From Apostichopus japonicus (Eukaryota; Echinodermata; Holothuroidea; Aspidochirotida; Stichopodidae): a DNA stretch of 60,000 bases. The stretch covers positions 8,805,001 through 8,865,000 of the forward strand of contig NC_092570.1 of assembly GCF_037975245.1 (NCBI RefSeq). Reading direction: 5' to 3'. Numbering within the stretch: the first letter of the stretch is position 1; each line of letters opens with the position of its first letter. Of this stretch, positions 29,693 to 41,300 are shown piece after piece. Both the position numbers and the translations under genes were made by a program. Below the pieces are notes generated by a model. That model saw nothing but the letters and a program-made list of their open reading frames with translations. It searched no databases and was not told the DNA's origin.

Positions 29693-30831
29693 CTGCAAAA
29701 AAAGAAAGAAAGAAGAAAACCATGATCAGTACACAAATAAGAACTTATTTCATGTACTACAAGTTTTAACAAATTTGACAAAGAAAATCTGATCAGTAGA
29801 TCTGTTCAATGAAACAACTTAAAAAGACAAAAAAATTTAGGAAACTATCCTTTCCCAATGTTCCATTTTTCTTGCGCTCTCTTCCGTAGAACCATTAAAT
29901 CAATGCCAGGCTAATCCTATAGTGGTTCCTTGCCATATGTTTTACATAAGAATATGTAATGTAAGACAAGATTTCAGGTTTTGAAAATATGTGTAAGGTT
30001 CATCCATGTGTAAAGGCTGTGACCGTACTTATATCAGGCTTGGGACGATTACATCTGAATGTAATCGATTACGATTACGATTACTTGAGAATGTATGATT
30101 ACGATTACGATTATGATTACAGCCTAAAGTTGAAGTAATCGATTACGATTGCGATTACATTGTAATGTAATCGTGATTACAATCATGATTACATTGTGGT
30201 TACTTGCACAATCTTCTGCATATCTGTTTAATATAACTCTCTGCCGGGATATAGGGCAATGAAATAGGGCAAAGGAAGGGCATTTACAGTATATACGGAC
30301 AAAATTGTGGAAGTATATCTACAATTTCTACCAGGCATTACACATTTATGCCTTAAAGGAATTGTCTGGTGGAAGATTTTGATACATTGTCCTTGTAGTT
30401 ATTATTTTTCTCTTTCTAACCATGTAAAAATTGTCCCCATTCGACGTTCTCTTCTTGTAGAAATCTGGTTTTCAAATTCACCAGTTTCTCACCAAAAGTA
30501 CCGTTTCTTCGAACGCTTCAATATGGTGATTGACGTAGTGCTTGCAGATAGGCAAAACAGGTGACTTGAAGTTAGCACTCCCAATTCCGCAGCAAATTAA
30601 CTCGCGTGTGAGCACATTGAATTGCCTCATATATATAACGTACATACTCACGAACGTATACTACGATGCTCAGTTGGTGTACTTGTATAGCGTTACACAT
30701 AGTACACTCACACTCAACCCACAGTTCATTAACTGTTCTTCGAAATCGCTGAAATAAAATTCACGGATCAAATTAACAGTAAAAGGAAACTTATAAAATA
30801 TTCGTTAAACCGAAAGATGAAACTTGGCGGG

Positions 30832-31350
30832 ATCGATGTCATCGCAGAACTGTCCGATTGTAAACGTTACTGTAGCCTATACACGCGAACATTCTTCGCG
30901 CTGGAGCTGGATACCGCGATGTATAAACAACGAAGAGCCTGCTGTTAAAACTTATCTTGTGTTACACAAAGACCACGAAACCACCGATCTACTACATATA
31001 TTGCGGCTTAATGAGTTTTTTAAATCATATCTAATTTATAAGAAATTTCACCGGAAATTATTGAAGAAATTGATCGAATCGTTGTCAGAGCAGAATGTAG
31101 CACTGAGAAGCTTAGGCTTCGCAGAACTGTCCGATTGTCAACGTTTGAGTACAGCCTGCATGCGAACATTTTTCGCGTTGGAGCTGGATAGCGCGATGTA
31201 TAGCCTGAACAACTCAGAGTCTGCTCTTAAAATTTACCTTGTGTTACACAAAGACCACGGAACCACCGCTCAAGTACATGGCGGCTTAAGGAGTTTTTGA
31301 AAACATATCTAATTTTTAACAAATTTCACCGGAAATTAAGGAAGAAATTT
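30832..31350 (+). repeat. Internal tandem duplication, about 280 bp, with a 158-codon open frame
   Basis: Two copies start at about 30832 and 31118 and share TCGCAGAACTGTCCGATTGT, GCGTTGGAGCTGGATA-like text, GTGTTACACAAAGACCACG and AATTTCACCGGAAATTA. An open frame (30824-31300) crosses both, so YLVLHKDH appears twice in its translation. The unit length is not a clean multiple of a domain and the flanking text drifts. I recognise no protein family and treat the frame as repeat-derived. Confidence 0.75.
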
Positions 31351-31663
31351 ATCTGTATACAAACGCTGTTTTTGTTGTGATTACCGTATAGGTACTGTGC
31401 GGAGCGTGGGTTATGACGCAATCTGCTATGGCAGAGCTGACGTCACGTATTGTACTGTTCAAATCATATTTGAAATGTCTATTCATAACGATTAAAAAAT
31501 CGTTTCTCTGTCAAACGCAACATTAGCGTTCTCATACTTTGACAACATGTTTGGAAAATTATTTACTATTTTTTAAGGTAACTTCTTTGGGCCACCAGAC
31601 AATCCTTTTAACACGTTTAAGATGTGTAACCCGTAAGTCCAGTAAAAAACACAATTTAAATAA

Positions 31664-31839
31664 GGGGTTAATCAACGGTCTAGCGTGCGTTACTCACAGG
31701 ATTAATGCACGATCGGGGGATAATGCAAGCGATGCACGAAGGCGGAGCGTAGCGGAGCCTGAGTGCATCCAGCGATGGCATTAACACCCGGAGTGCATTA
31801 ATCCTGTGAGTAACGCACGCTAGACTGTTGATTAACCCC
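31664..31839. repeat. Long inverted repeat (foldback), arms about 48 bp
   Basis: The left arm GGGGTTAATCAACGGTCTAG... (31664-31711) is the near-perfect inverse of the right arm ending 31839. The arm sequence CGTGCGTTACTCACAGGATT occurs a third time alone at 31943-31962. The spacer contains CGAAGGCGGAGCGTAGCGGA. It may be a smaller element nested in the 2.4-kb transposon. Confidence 0.85.
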
Positions 31840-32455
31840 GTTCACTCATACACTACCATTTGTGTGGGGGAAAAATCATAAAACAAAACATTTTTGGTTA
31901 CATATAACCAAAGATTTATTAAAGTGATGCCCCGTAATTTTACCGTGCGTTACTCACAGGATTAACCACGGTCAGCTGACCTGAATGGACCAATAGGATT
32001 TAGGAATCTTTACTAAGTATGAATGAACAGACAATTAAACAGACAACCAGTTGTGTATGCAAAAGAATTGTGAACGCTGAGAGGCAGTATTGAACAGAAT
32101 AATTCAGGTGATAAAAAATCCTGGAATATGGCGATCAAATCCCCAGTACTTCTTAGTATAAGTTTATTGTGCTAGAGAATTCTAGAAGCAGGAACACTTC
32201 TTTGGTCACACTAAAAGCCAATAGTAAGAATTAGTTTTAATCTTTTCTACTAATTTTGCCCTTCTCATTCAAATTTCACTGTAATCATAAATGTAATACG
32301 ATTACGATTACTTTGCCCTTGTAATCGATTACGATTACGATTACTTTGTAATTTTCACAAAAGTAATCGATTACGATTACGATTACTTCAAAAAATGTAA
32401 TCGATTGTAATCGATTATGATTACTGATTACGATTACCCCAAGCCTGACTTATAT

Positions 32456-34880
32456 TAATCAACCACAAATGACCTACGACCTCCACAGAAAATCTAGTTC
32501 TTGTACCCACCTAGGGTTCATATGCAAGCTTTTGTAGAGCTGTTGAAGTAATCAAAGACTTTGAAATAAGGCCTAGGCCTAGTAGTAGATGCATCATGTA
32601 AATATGCCCTAGGGTAATGAGCTATCACTTTCAATTGTTCCAATTGCATATCATTTTCGATCAATAGCATAGCCAAGGCCCTTTAGGTAGGGGATATTTG
32701 TGGGAAAACATACGTTTTGAACAACAGTGAAAATGTAAATAGGGTACAGTTAACCAACTGACACTGTTACATTTTCAACAGATGGAAGCAGCTAATAAGC
32801 ATAATTTAAAACAATACATGCCACTCCCCTAACCTAGAGCCCACACTGGTGACAGGGTGACTATACTGTCTCCCACAGGCAAAAGCACTCTAGCCACCAG
32901 CGTTCCAAAGGTAGAGATCCCCCTCCAATTCTTCTCCCCCAAGTTAACTCAAGGGTACTACTACTATTATTTAAATTTTGGAGTGGGATGGGTGAAGAGC
33001 CTACCACTTCAACAGCAAGTCTTTTATATCAGATGATTCAAATGCTCCGCATTTCCTTCCATCGAGATAAACAAAGTTAAATGTTTTTTCCCTCTCTGTC
33101 GAACTTTGGACAGCAAGTGACATCTTGGAATTGACCTAGGCGTCTCTGTGTTTGGTAACTTTGCTGCGATATCCTCCTGTTCGTCCTACTTTAGTTCACA
33201 GTTTGAAAGTTTCGCGGATCCCACTAGCAGACGCGCTTTATGTTGTCATAGGAATCTGTTGGGGGAAACCTGACCTTTCACGGTTATCAATATCAACTGT
33301 ACGTTTTGATAAACAAAACGCCCTAAATAAGTTCAATAGATCAATTGAAGAACTTTAATTGGTACTGATATGATATTAAACATTATTTACAACATTAAAG
33401 TATAGGTTTGGATAGAATGTGTGTCTGAAACGTCTGAAATAATAAATAAACCAATAAAAAACGACTGGTTTAGCCAGTTCACATTGTACTTTGCAATTAG
33501 CATTGATCAGCAGCTAATTTAGAGATGATCTCATACAGTGGCTGTTTTCTGTCGTATCTGGAATGAATGTGGATGAAAGGATAAAGGGTTGGAGACCTGA
33601 ATCGTTCTTTTATGTTATCGATAGGACTACTGAGTGCTAGACCTAACATTTGACACTGGCCTAGGTTATGCCTATGTTAGACCTAACAGTAACATTAAAT
33701 TAGGCTTGAACAGTGAAAGGCTGAAGTACTTTCAATATTCGTAAGGCTAACGCCTAACGTTGGCATGCGTACGAGTACAACTACTACAAGAGTTTAAAAA
33801 CAATGCTATTGTTAAATTGAGATATCTTACTTCAGGACTAGTAATAGTATAATCCTACTCCTAGGCACAAAAGTCAGTTTTTGTAGTCTCTACATTATAC
33901 TAGCCCAATAGCTGCCCCAGTTCTGTAATAGAAACTAATGTTACTCAAAGCAATGAGACTTCTGAATTTGTTGCATGCGTTAAAGTTTATTTAATAGCAC
34001 CAGTAAAAGAGTAGAGTAATTAATGACAGTGCTTCAGAACAAAGATTTTGCTTCCTTCTGTCACTGCAAATTTTAGGCATTTTCATTGAAGCTGTGTAAA
34101 ACTGCATTTGAAATATTGGTTACAAATAACAGACAAGAATTCAGAAACACAGCAACTACAGTGTCAGTAACAATACATAAAACTCATGCAAAGTTAGATG
34201 AATGAGCAAAGTTAACATAAACCCGCTACACTAACTGATTTTAATGCCAAATTTTTACCTCCTTCTTGAATTCAGTATTGGTCATTAAACAGCCTTAGCA
34301 ATGGCCAAAGTTGCTACCCTAAAGCGAACAAACATTTTTTTTGTAATTTTGAAATACTTTCATGAATTTCTACATGGGTGAAGACATGACTACAAATACG
34401 TTGAATTTTCAACCAAGCACTAAAATATTTCTGAACATCACAGTATTGTTTATATTTTGATTGTTTATTTCATCTGGCTTATGAACCCATTACAAATTTT
34501 AGTCCCCTTGTGTGGCACCATACACCTGCTATCAAATTCCAAACTATATACAATTACAACCTTAAAATAATTTGTTGCTGGTATTCATGACATGCAGTCA
34601 TTATGGCGTGTGTGTGTATTTCTGGTGTGTATATGTGTGACACCCAGCATGTAAACACGATATCTCAAGATAGGAATCATGGATACTTTTCATACATGGC
34701 ATTTGAGTTTGAGTTTTCTTCCTCATTAAAAAATATTAAAAAACTTGTACAACATTTATTGCAAGGTGTTGGAAGAGGACTTAAGAAACAAGCGTTTACA
34801 AGCAGTCCCCGTTTACAAGAAGGCAATGGATAATGGCAGAACAACAAAGCAACAATGAAAGGTGCCAGATGAAAAGTAAA
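32456..34880. other. CFAP300/TBC1D24 head-to-head interval, no gene supported
   Basis: The missing CFAP300 5' exon should lie somewhere from 29693 to about 38000. I did not find a convincing one here. Fragments near 34630 resemble the 146-bp module repeat. Confidence 0.4.
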
Positions 34881-34933
34881 CCAGAATGCAAAATGAATTG
34901 AGGTTTCGATGACTTCAGTGCATTAGACTTCTG

Positions 34934-35151
34934 GTTGTTAGCTCAGTGGTTAACGCCGGTGCCTTCCAATCATAAGGTCCCTTGTTCGAGTCACTCCAAG
35001 ATTGATGTATGCCGTCCAGTTACAGAGTTGGTGACAATTCACAATCATGGACGTTAAATATGAATCTAAGAAACTGACTTCTTTCAGCTTGCGGCTTTTA
35101 TAAGCCAATGATGGCTTCTTCGCAAGTTCCTGCTTGCAGGAAGATCTAATA
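34934..35151 (+). mobile_element. tRNA-derived SINE, copy 5 (best tRNA-like head)
   Basis: The A-box is TTAGCTCAGTGG at 34939-34949 and the B-box is GTTCGAGTC at 34984-34992, spaced as in an RNA polymerase III internal promoter. The body then matches copies 1-3, but the UUCG hairpin is mutated (GACTTCTTTCAGC). A short tail is present, with ACAT repeats about 80 bases further on. Confidence 0.9.
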
Positions 35152-35229
35152 TACAGAAGCAGAACTAGCTGTTACAATAGAAATGGCCCGAACCACCATT
35201 TTGATACAATAACACCATTTTGATACAAT

Positions 35230-35280
35230 AAGTACGTACATACATACATATATACATACATATACAGTATGTATATTCTT
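35230..35280. repeat. ACAT/TATG microsatellite
   Basis: TACGTACATACATACATATA and similar words run to GTATGTATATT. Confidence 0.7.
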
Positions 35281-37319
35281 TCTGGAGAGTGCAAATATTA
35301 TAGTGATGGTTACTTCTGCCAGCAATCCTAGACATATACATGCTATGCTTACAGTTTATTGAATTTGGTATACCAATAAAGGTAATATTCCATTAAAGGT
35401 AATATCCCATTGTGCTAAGCAGACAGATCTTAAGTTGGAACCTTGTTGTGCATCAAATATAAGATAACAACTCTCTCATGCATGGCAAAGTTTGCGTGTT
35501 ATTCTTTGTACCATGAAATCAACTTTTAGAAGTCAACGGCCAAATTAACTAATATTATAAGTGCAATATGCGTCAAGGCATTATTGTAGACTTCAATAGT
35601 ATACTTCTGCAAATATTAATTATCTTCAGTTAATTTTCAGAGGTTATGCAAAGTTTTTTCATAACACCCATAAAACCCATTACTTCTCTTAAAATCAGAA
35701 GCTGCTGTTGCTACATGACAGAAGAATTTATACCTTGAACAAAGCAGTGTAGAGAAAAGGATAACAGCATCAAAATGGTGGAATTTAGACGAAAAACTGA
35801 GTTCAAACGCTATCTAGACTATTGTGCAGTAGGTAAAACCATAGTCGTTTATATGGTAAGACCCTATACACGACTTTATAGGTGGAAATACGTATTCTGA
35901 TTACTTGTTGCAAAGCGCGTATATCAGCTGGACTATAAGTTTTATATATAATTAAATCCGTCAAAAGCAGCAAAAGGGAAGTTATCGAAAGCTTAAAAAT
36001 ATGTTTTCTGATGGGAAAGTAGAAAGTGTTAACCATTTATCACAACAAAAATGTAGATTAAATTGATTATTGTCATTATGCTAAAAAGCATTAGATTTCT
36101 TTTAGTACGTGTATCATTAATGAAATAACATCAAAACTTGCCTACTAAAAAGAGTCCGTACATCTGTTGCAACCACTGTGAACTTGAAATCCAGGCGAAA
36201 AGCAAACCAGGTGTCCATGGTTGTTTAAGATATTTTATATACCAGAATGCAAAATGCATTGAGGTTTGGATGGCTTCAATGCACTAGACTTCTGCTTGTC
36301 AGTATAACCAGGACTAGCTGTTACAATAACAATATGGCATGATAAACACAGGTCAGTCTACTGCACGTGGCTATACACACCTCTACCAAAAACAATAGGG
36401 GTATTGTACTCAATGTTATGAATCCACACACCATGCAGTCCACAAATTTGAAAAGAAAAAGAAAAAATCTTATTATCATAGGGAGGCAGCATTTCATGGG
36501 TATATCCGATAAAAGAAAATGCAATTCCATCCTTTATATATATCCTTTGCAAACAAGAGCTATGGATATTTAGCAGTGATGATGTGGATAATTGGGTGTT
36601 GTTCACGACCATATTAATGGATATCCATTAGCAGCATGAATATTTATTATTGTGTGCACAGCAGATATGAAAAATATTTTACAATGACAGGCAAATTAGT
36701 ATTGTAAAACCTGCAACAGGACGTCTGTTTGTTGCAATGAGCATGCAATCACAGATATGCTATTTGTTATTGTTTTATGGCATGATTTTATCAGACCTGC
36801 ACTTTTGCAAAATATGGCTGCATAGTGTTCCATCCCATAGATAAACATACCAGCAATGTTCAGCTCTGTTTGCTTCACCGAGCCCAGATCTCTTTTTAAG
36901 AGGCAGACACTATTTTTTGAAATGAATCACTGCTTTACTGAGGTATTACTGTATGCCTTCACTGTGGAGAAATATGATGATTGTGTAAGTCATTGGTAGG
37001 ACACAAATTCAAAACAACCTACCAGTACCAAAGTCAACGAAATTCAAAGTAGGTTAGCCCGGTATTATTATTTAGGAATTTGTGATTATTACAATCAATA
37101 ATGCAGAGAGAAAATGTTTGTTCCCAGTTGTGGAATTTACAATATTATGTTGCTATGACAATGTTATTTCTTGCAAAGCAAGTTCATACTGTAATGTCCT
37201 ATGTTACTTCAAGTTTGTGTTTACTGTACATTTCAAGAATCTGTCAAAATGGTTAAACTCAGTCTAATTTAAATTTAGGTTTTATTGGAGAAGAGACAGT
37301 TAATCTTTGAAGGAATTAA

Positions 37320-38115
37320 CTTGTAATTGTGGCTGTGAGCTTGAGCAGGGAGTATAACAACTCCCTGGCTTGAGGCAGGCTGTATACTGCCTTCCTAGTA
37401 TTGACATAGGTTTGGCCATGGTGGTTGAGAGTTGAAGGCAAACTATGCAACCTTCCTTGTATTGACACATGTTGGTGGTTGTGAGCAGGAGGCAGACTGT
37501 ATGCAGCCTTCCTAGTATTGACATAGGTTGGGCGTGGTGGTTGGTGGTGGTTGTGAGCTGGAGGCAAACTGTATGCAGCCTTCCTAATATTGATATTGTT
37601 CAGCCATGGTGGTTGTGAGTTGGAGGCAGACTGTATACAACCTTCCTAGTATTGACATAGGTTGAGCGTGGTGGTTGTGAGCTGGAGGCAAACTATACAA
37701 CCTTCCTAGTATTGACATAGGTTGAGCGTGGTGGTTGTGAGTTGGAGGCAGACTGTATGCAGCCTTCCTAGTATTGACATAGGTTGAGCGTGGTGGTTGT
37801 GAGCTGGAGGCAAACTGTATGCAGCCTTCCTAGTATTGACATATGTTGGGCGTGGTGGTTGTGAGCTGGAGGCAGACTGTATGCAGCCCTCCTAGTATCG
37901 ACATAAGTTGGGTGTGGTGGTGAGCTGAAGGCAGACCTTAAGCAGCCTTCCTAGTATTGACACATGTTGGGCATGGTGGTTGTGAGCTAGAGGCAAACTG
38001 TATGTGCCTTCCTAGTATTGACATAGGTTGGACATGGTGGTTGTGAGCTAGAGGCAAACTGTATGCAGTCTTCCTAGTATTGACATAGGTTGGGCATGGT
38101 GGTTGTGAGCTGAGG
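37320..38115. repeat. Minisatellite, 62-bp unit, about 12-13 copies
   Basis: The unit contains CCTAGTATTGACATAGGTTG, GCGTGGTGGTTGTGAGCTGG and AGGCAAACTGTATGCAGCC. It ends about 185 bases before the acceptor of the first located TBC1D24 exon (38301), so it lies in the 5' leader intron or promoter region. Minus-strand frames across it are repeat translation. Confidence 0.93.
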
Positions 38116-38340
38116 GGGTTTTTAGCCCCTGCTGCCTTTTAAGCTGGAAAGGACAATTTTGGTGAATGCAGATAGTTCGCTGGCTGCAAATGGCCTCAAA
38201 ATGTCAAAACCGTGGACTTTGAATAACATCATTGTTTGAATAACTGTGTATCACAGTCTTCTCATATAGGTCCTGACTCATTTCATTACTTTCTCCGCAG
38301 CATTTTCAACCCAAAGGGATCAAGAAGGCTGACAGTGGAC

Positions 38341-41300
38341 ATGTCAGCCGAGGACGTCACTCCTAATGGACAGGCATATTCATACCCTGCATGGGTAGAC
38401 ACTGCTGCCATACCACCAGTTAAGCACCCTCACGTCCCCACTTCTCCTCAGTCATCACCTACAAAAGCTATACCAACTGATTTGAAAAAGTTAAAGAAAT
38501 CTGCAAGGAAAGGCAAATACAAAGGGACCTTAGGAGAGAGGGATAACTTGTGGTATCAAATCTGTATTCGGAAAGTTTCTGCAGGACATGGAATTTATGA
38601 CGAAGTCTCTAAAGATGTCTTCCTGGAGAGTAATTCATCTAAAGGTGAGTTCAAAACTTTCAAATTTTGAAGCAAGAATAGAGTATTGATCCAAGCTCGA
38701 GCTCATTTTTCATATAGACTTAAAGCCTCATTCTGAACTCCATTATAAAACACTGTTACCTCTGCTGACTGTCTAACTAGACACTTTTGGTTCTCACATG
38801 TAGCAAAACAATCACACAATTGTGGATGAGCTAACTCCCCCCCCCAAACCCTCCCTCCCACCCGCAAAAAAAAACAAGTGAAGAAGAAAAATTATTGGTC
38901 CCTTCACAAAGATTTAGCATAAAACTCTTTCCTATCTCTGTTAAAAAACATCTATCTAAACCTGCTGGTTCACTCCCATATTAGTTATAGTAATATTATT
39001 TAAGTGAAGATACATGCAGATGTGTTGACCCACTACTGATCAATATAGATGTAACACGGTATAGAAAGTAGAATGTGACTTGATGGTTATAATGGCAGAG
39101 ATTTGAGGATCCTTCTCAAATACTGCATTACATAGACATTTCAAAACTCATGGATTCATATGTGAGTCATTCGTTGCATTTGTGAATTTGCATATGTCCA
39201 TCTCAAGGCTCCATTACTTCTGACACTGTGATGTAAGCGTGTGTTGTATTTTACATGAAGATCAGGGATTACAAGAATTATGAAGATCAAAACTCTATAA
39301 GCCTATTGCAATTCTGCAAATTTGCAATGTCTTGAATATTTAGACATAGTAGCATGTCGAAGCATTTGCATCAGTGCCATGCATTTTCCAGTCGTTCTTT
39401 TGGAACCAAATGGACCAGCGCCTGTGTTATTTACAAACAAGCCCATATCCATGTTAATGTAGATAATCAAAGATTTAAATTTGCTCATTCTTTGCAAATA
39501 GGATAGTTCCTGTGAGCAAACCTAGCACCTCATAATCGTATCAACACAGATAACATGTCAAAACTTAAGAAGATCATTTAGGCTGTTAGGAAAGACTACA
39601 TGGCTTGCAAAATGAGGCTTGAATAGGTCAATTTATGCCTACTAAGTGGCAAGAACATTTGGCAGGTAAAAAGATTGCAAAATTTTGATTAACTCAATAT
39701 CTGTTAGAAACCAAGTCTGCTTTAAATTTTAGTAAAATTGCAAAAAAAAGAGAAATAAAAGTGATGACAGAAGGTGGATCAAGATGATGTAACTTCCTTC
39801 CTGCTCTTTGCTGTACTTTCACTACAGCTACATAGCTCAGCTAGTCATCAGCAGAAGGTTTGAAATTCAGCAGATTTACTTCCTTATTTACACTTTCAAA
39901 TTCAGAATTAATGAAACCATGGCAACAGTTTATAGAAACTCATTGAATATAGAATGCGAGTTGGAATTTTTTGGTTTCGATGATAATGGTAACCTTTGCA
40001 TTCATGATGGCGTATGTGTGTGTGTGAGTGCATTTGTGACGCCCAGCTTGTAAACACAAAATCTCAAGAATGGAAGGTCAGACCAATGTCATATACAATG
40101 TGTAGGAGTACCACATTGATTACAAGAAGGCTATTGTTTTTGGTGGAGGTCAATGGTCATTTGGGGTCACCAGGGGTCAGACGGTGAAAACCTTTTAATA
40201 ACAATATCTCAATACTGGAAGCTTGGGCCAACCTCTAAGTTAGTGTGTAGAAGTACCACATTGTGAAAGAGAAGCCTATTGATTTTGGTGGAGAGCAAAG
40301 GTCATTTTGGGTCACCAGGGGTCAAACTGTGAAAACCTCGTAAACACGATATCTCAAGAAGGGTATCATGGGCAGACCTCATATTTGGTGTGTAGAAGTA
40401 CCACATTGTGTAAAAGAAAAGCCTATTGTTTTTGGTGGAGGGCAAAGGTCATTTGGGGTCACCAGGAGTCAAATTGTGAAAACCTTGTAATCACGATATC
40501 TCAATGCTGGAAGCTTGGGCCAACCTCTAATTTAGTTTGTAGAGAAGTACCACATTGAGTTACGGAAGCCTGTTTTTGGTGGAGGTCAAATGTCATTTGG
40601 GGTCATCAGAAGTCAAATCGTGAAACCCTTGCAAACATGTACACCCTCACTATACATTACGTCAGATTCATGAGGAAAACTGCTCATGTTACATCATCAC
40701 AACCACAATGCATTTTTGCATTTTGGTTAATATACTATTACTTTCTTGTTCTCATTCATTACAGATGAAAATTTGGTATTTCCTGCATTTGTGGACCAGA
40801 ATTACGTGTTCACGTACTATCTCAACTCAGAGGGGAAGCAGAAGTTGTCTCAACTCTTGTGTGTGATAAGCAGCACCCGTCCAGACATTATTTACTGCCC
40901 CTTGATGGTTCCGGTAGCTAGCCTTCTCCTCCATTTCATGGATTGTAGCCAGGCCTATGACTGTCTTGCCGCATTGCATACTAGTAACACCTACAAGCAC
41001 ATGGAACAGACTAGAAGTGGTCACGAGTCATTCAGAATGACTTTCGGCAAACTTGTCCAAAGATTTTCGGTAAGCTATTTATTTTTAGCTGGGCCAATTC
41101 TTTACTCGTAGACTCTGACTAATGTGATTCTGACAAGATGAAATGCTTAATGTCACCTTTTCATCATGTTTGGTACTTTTAGCAAATTTTAGCAGTTTAT
41201 CAAATCTGATGTTGTAATAAAGGCCTAAGTTAGATTCCGTTGTGGTAGGACACTAAAGAAGCTTTATTTATAACAAACTATTCTTTTGCATGCATTAAAA

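Larger units (their letters stand above)
30035..32447. mobile_element. hAT-like element, 2.41 kb, TIR CAGGCTTGGG with GATTACG subterminal arrays
   Basis: The ends CAGGCTTGGG (30035) and CCCAAGCCTG (ending 32447) are flanked by an exact 8-bp duplication, ACTTATAT (30027-30034 and 32448-32455). About 150 bases inside each end is filled with inverted-symmetric repeats of TAATCGATTACGATTACG, a layout typical of transposase binding sites. The interior holds a 280-bp tandem duplication (30832-31350) and a long inverted repeat (31664-31839). No hAT transposase domain was recognised, so it is probably non-autonomous. It sits between the first located CFAP300 exon and TBC1D24, possibly in the first CFAP300 intron. 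Confidence 0.92.
34881..36330. repeat. Two copies of a dispersed repeat, one split by a SINE
   Basis: The word ACCAGAATGCAAAATGMATT followed by GAGGTTTSGATGRCTTCARTGCAYTAGACTTCTG occurs at about 34881 and 36241. In both copies ACTAGCTGTTACAATA follows, at 35166 and 36312. The first copy carries the SINE 34934-35151 between these words; the second is an uninterrupted relative. Confidence 0.75.

Noticed and set aside
30481-30640. Minus-strand open stretch ending VLLVRN before a GT, which would splice to read WSM as expected for CFAP300
   Set aside because: It lies inside the hAT-like element 30035-32447 and the rest does not resemble the CFAP300 N-terminus.
33152-33358. 68-codon plus-strand frame
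   Set aside because: No recognisable family and no flanking exon; length is within chance.
35803-36036. Minus-strand 77-codon frame with VYRVLPYKRLW before a GT
   Set aside because: The phase fits CFAP300, but the spacing and upstream residues do not match, and the donor GTTTTA is poor.
36140-36218. Candidate first exon of CFAP300 on the minus strand (starts MDTWFAFRLDFKF)
   Set aside because: Some spacing resembles the expected N-terminus, but the only nearby donor (GTTTTG) gives the wrong phase for the exon at 29692.
37316-37567. Overlapping minus-strand frames of 74 and 83 codons
   Set aside because: They are read through the 62-bp minisatellite.
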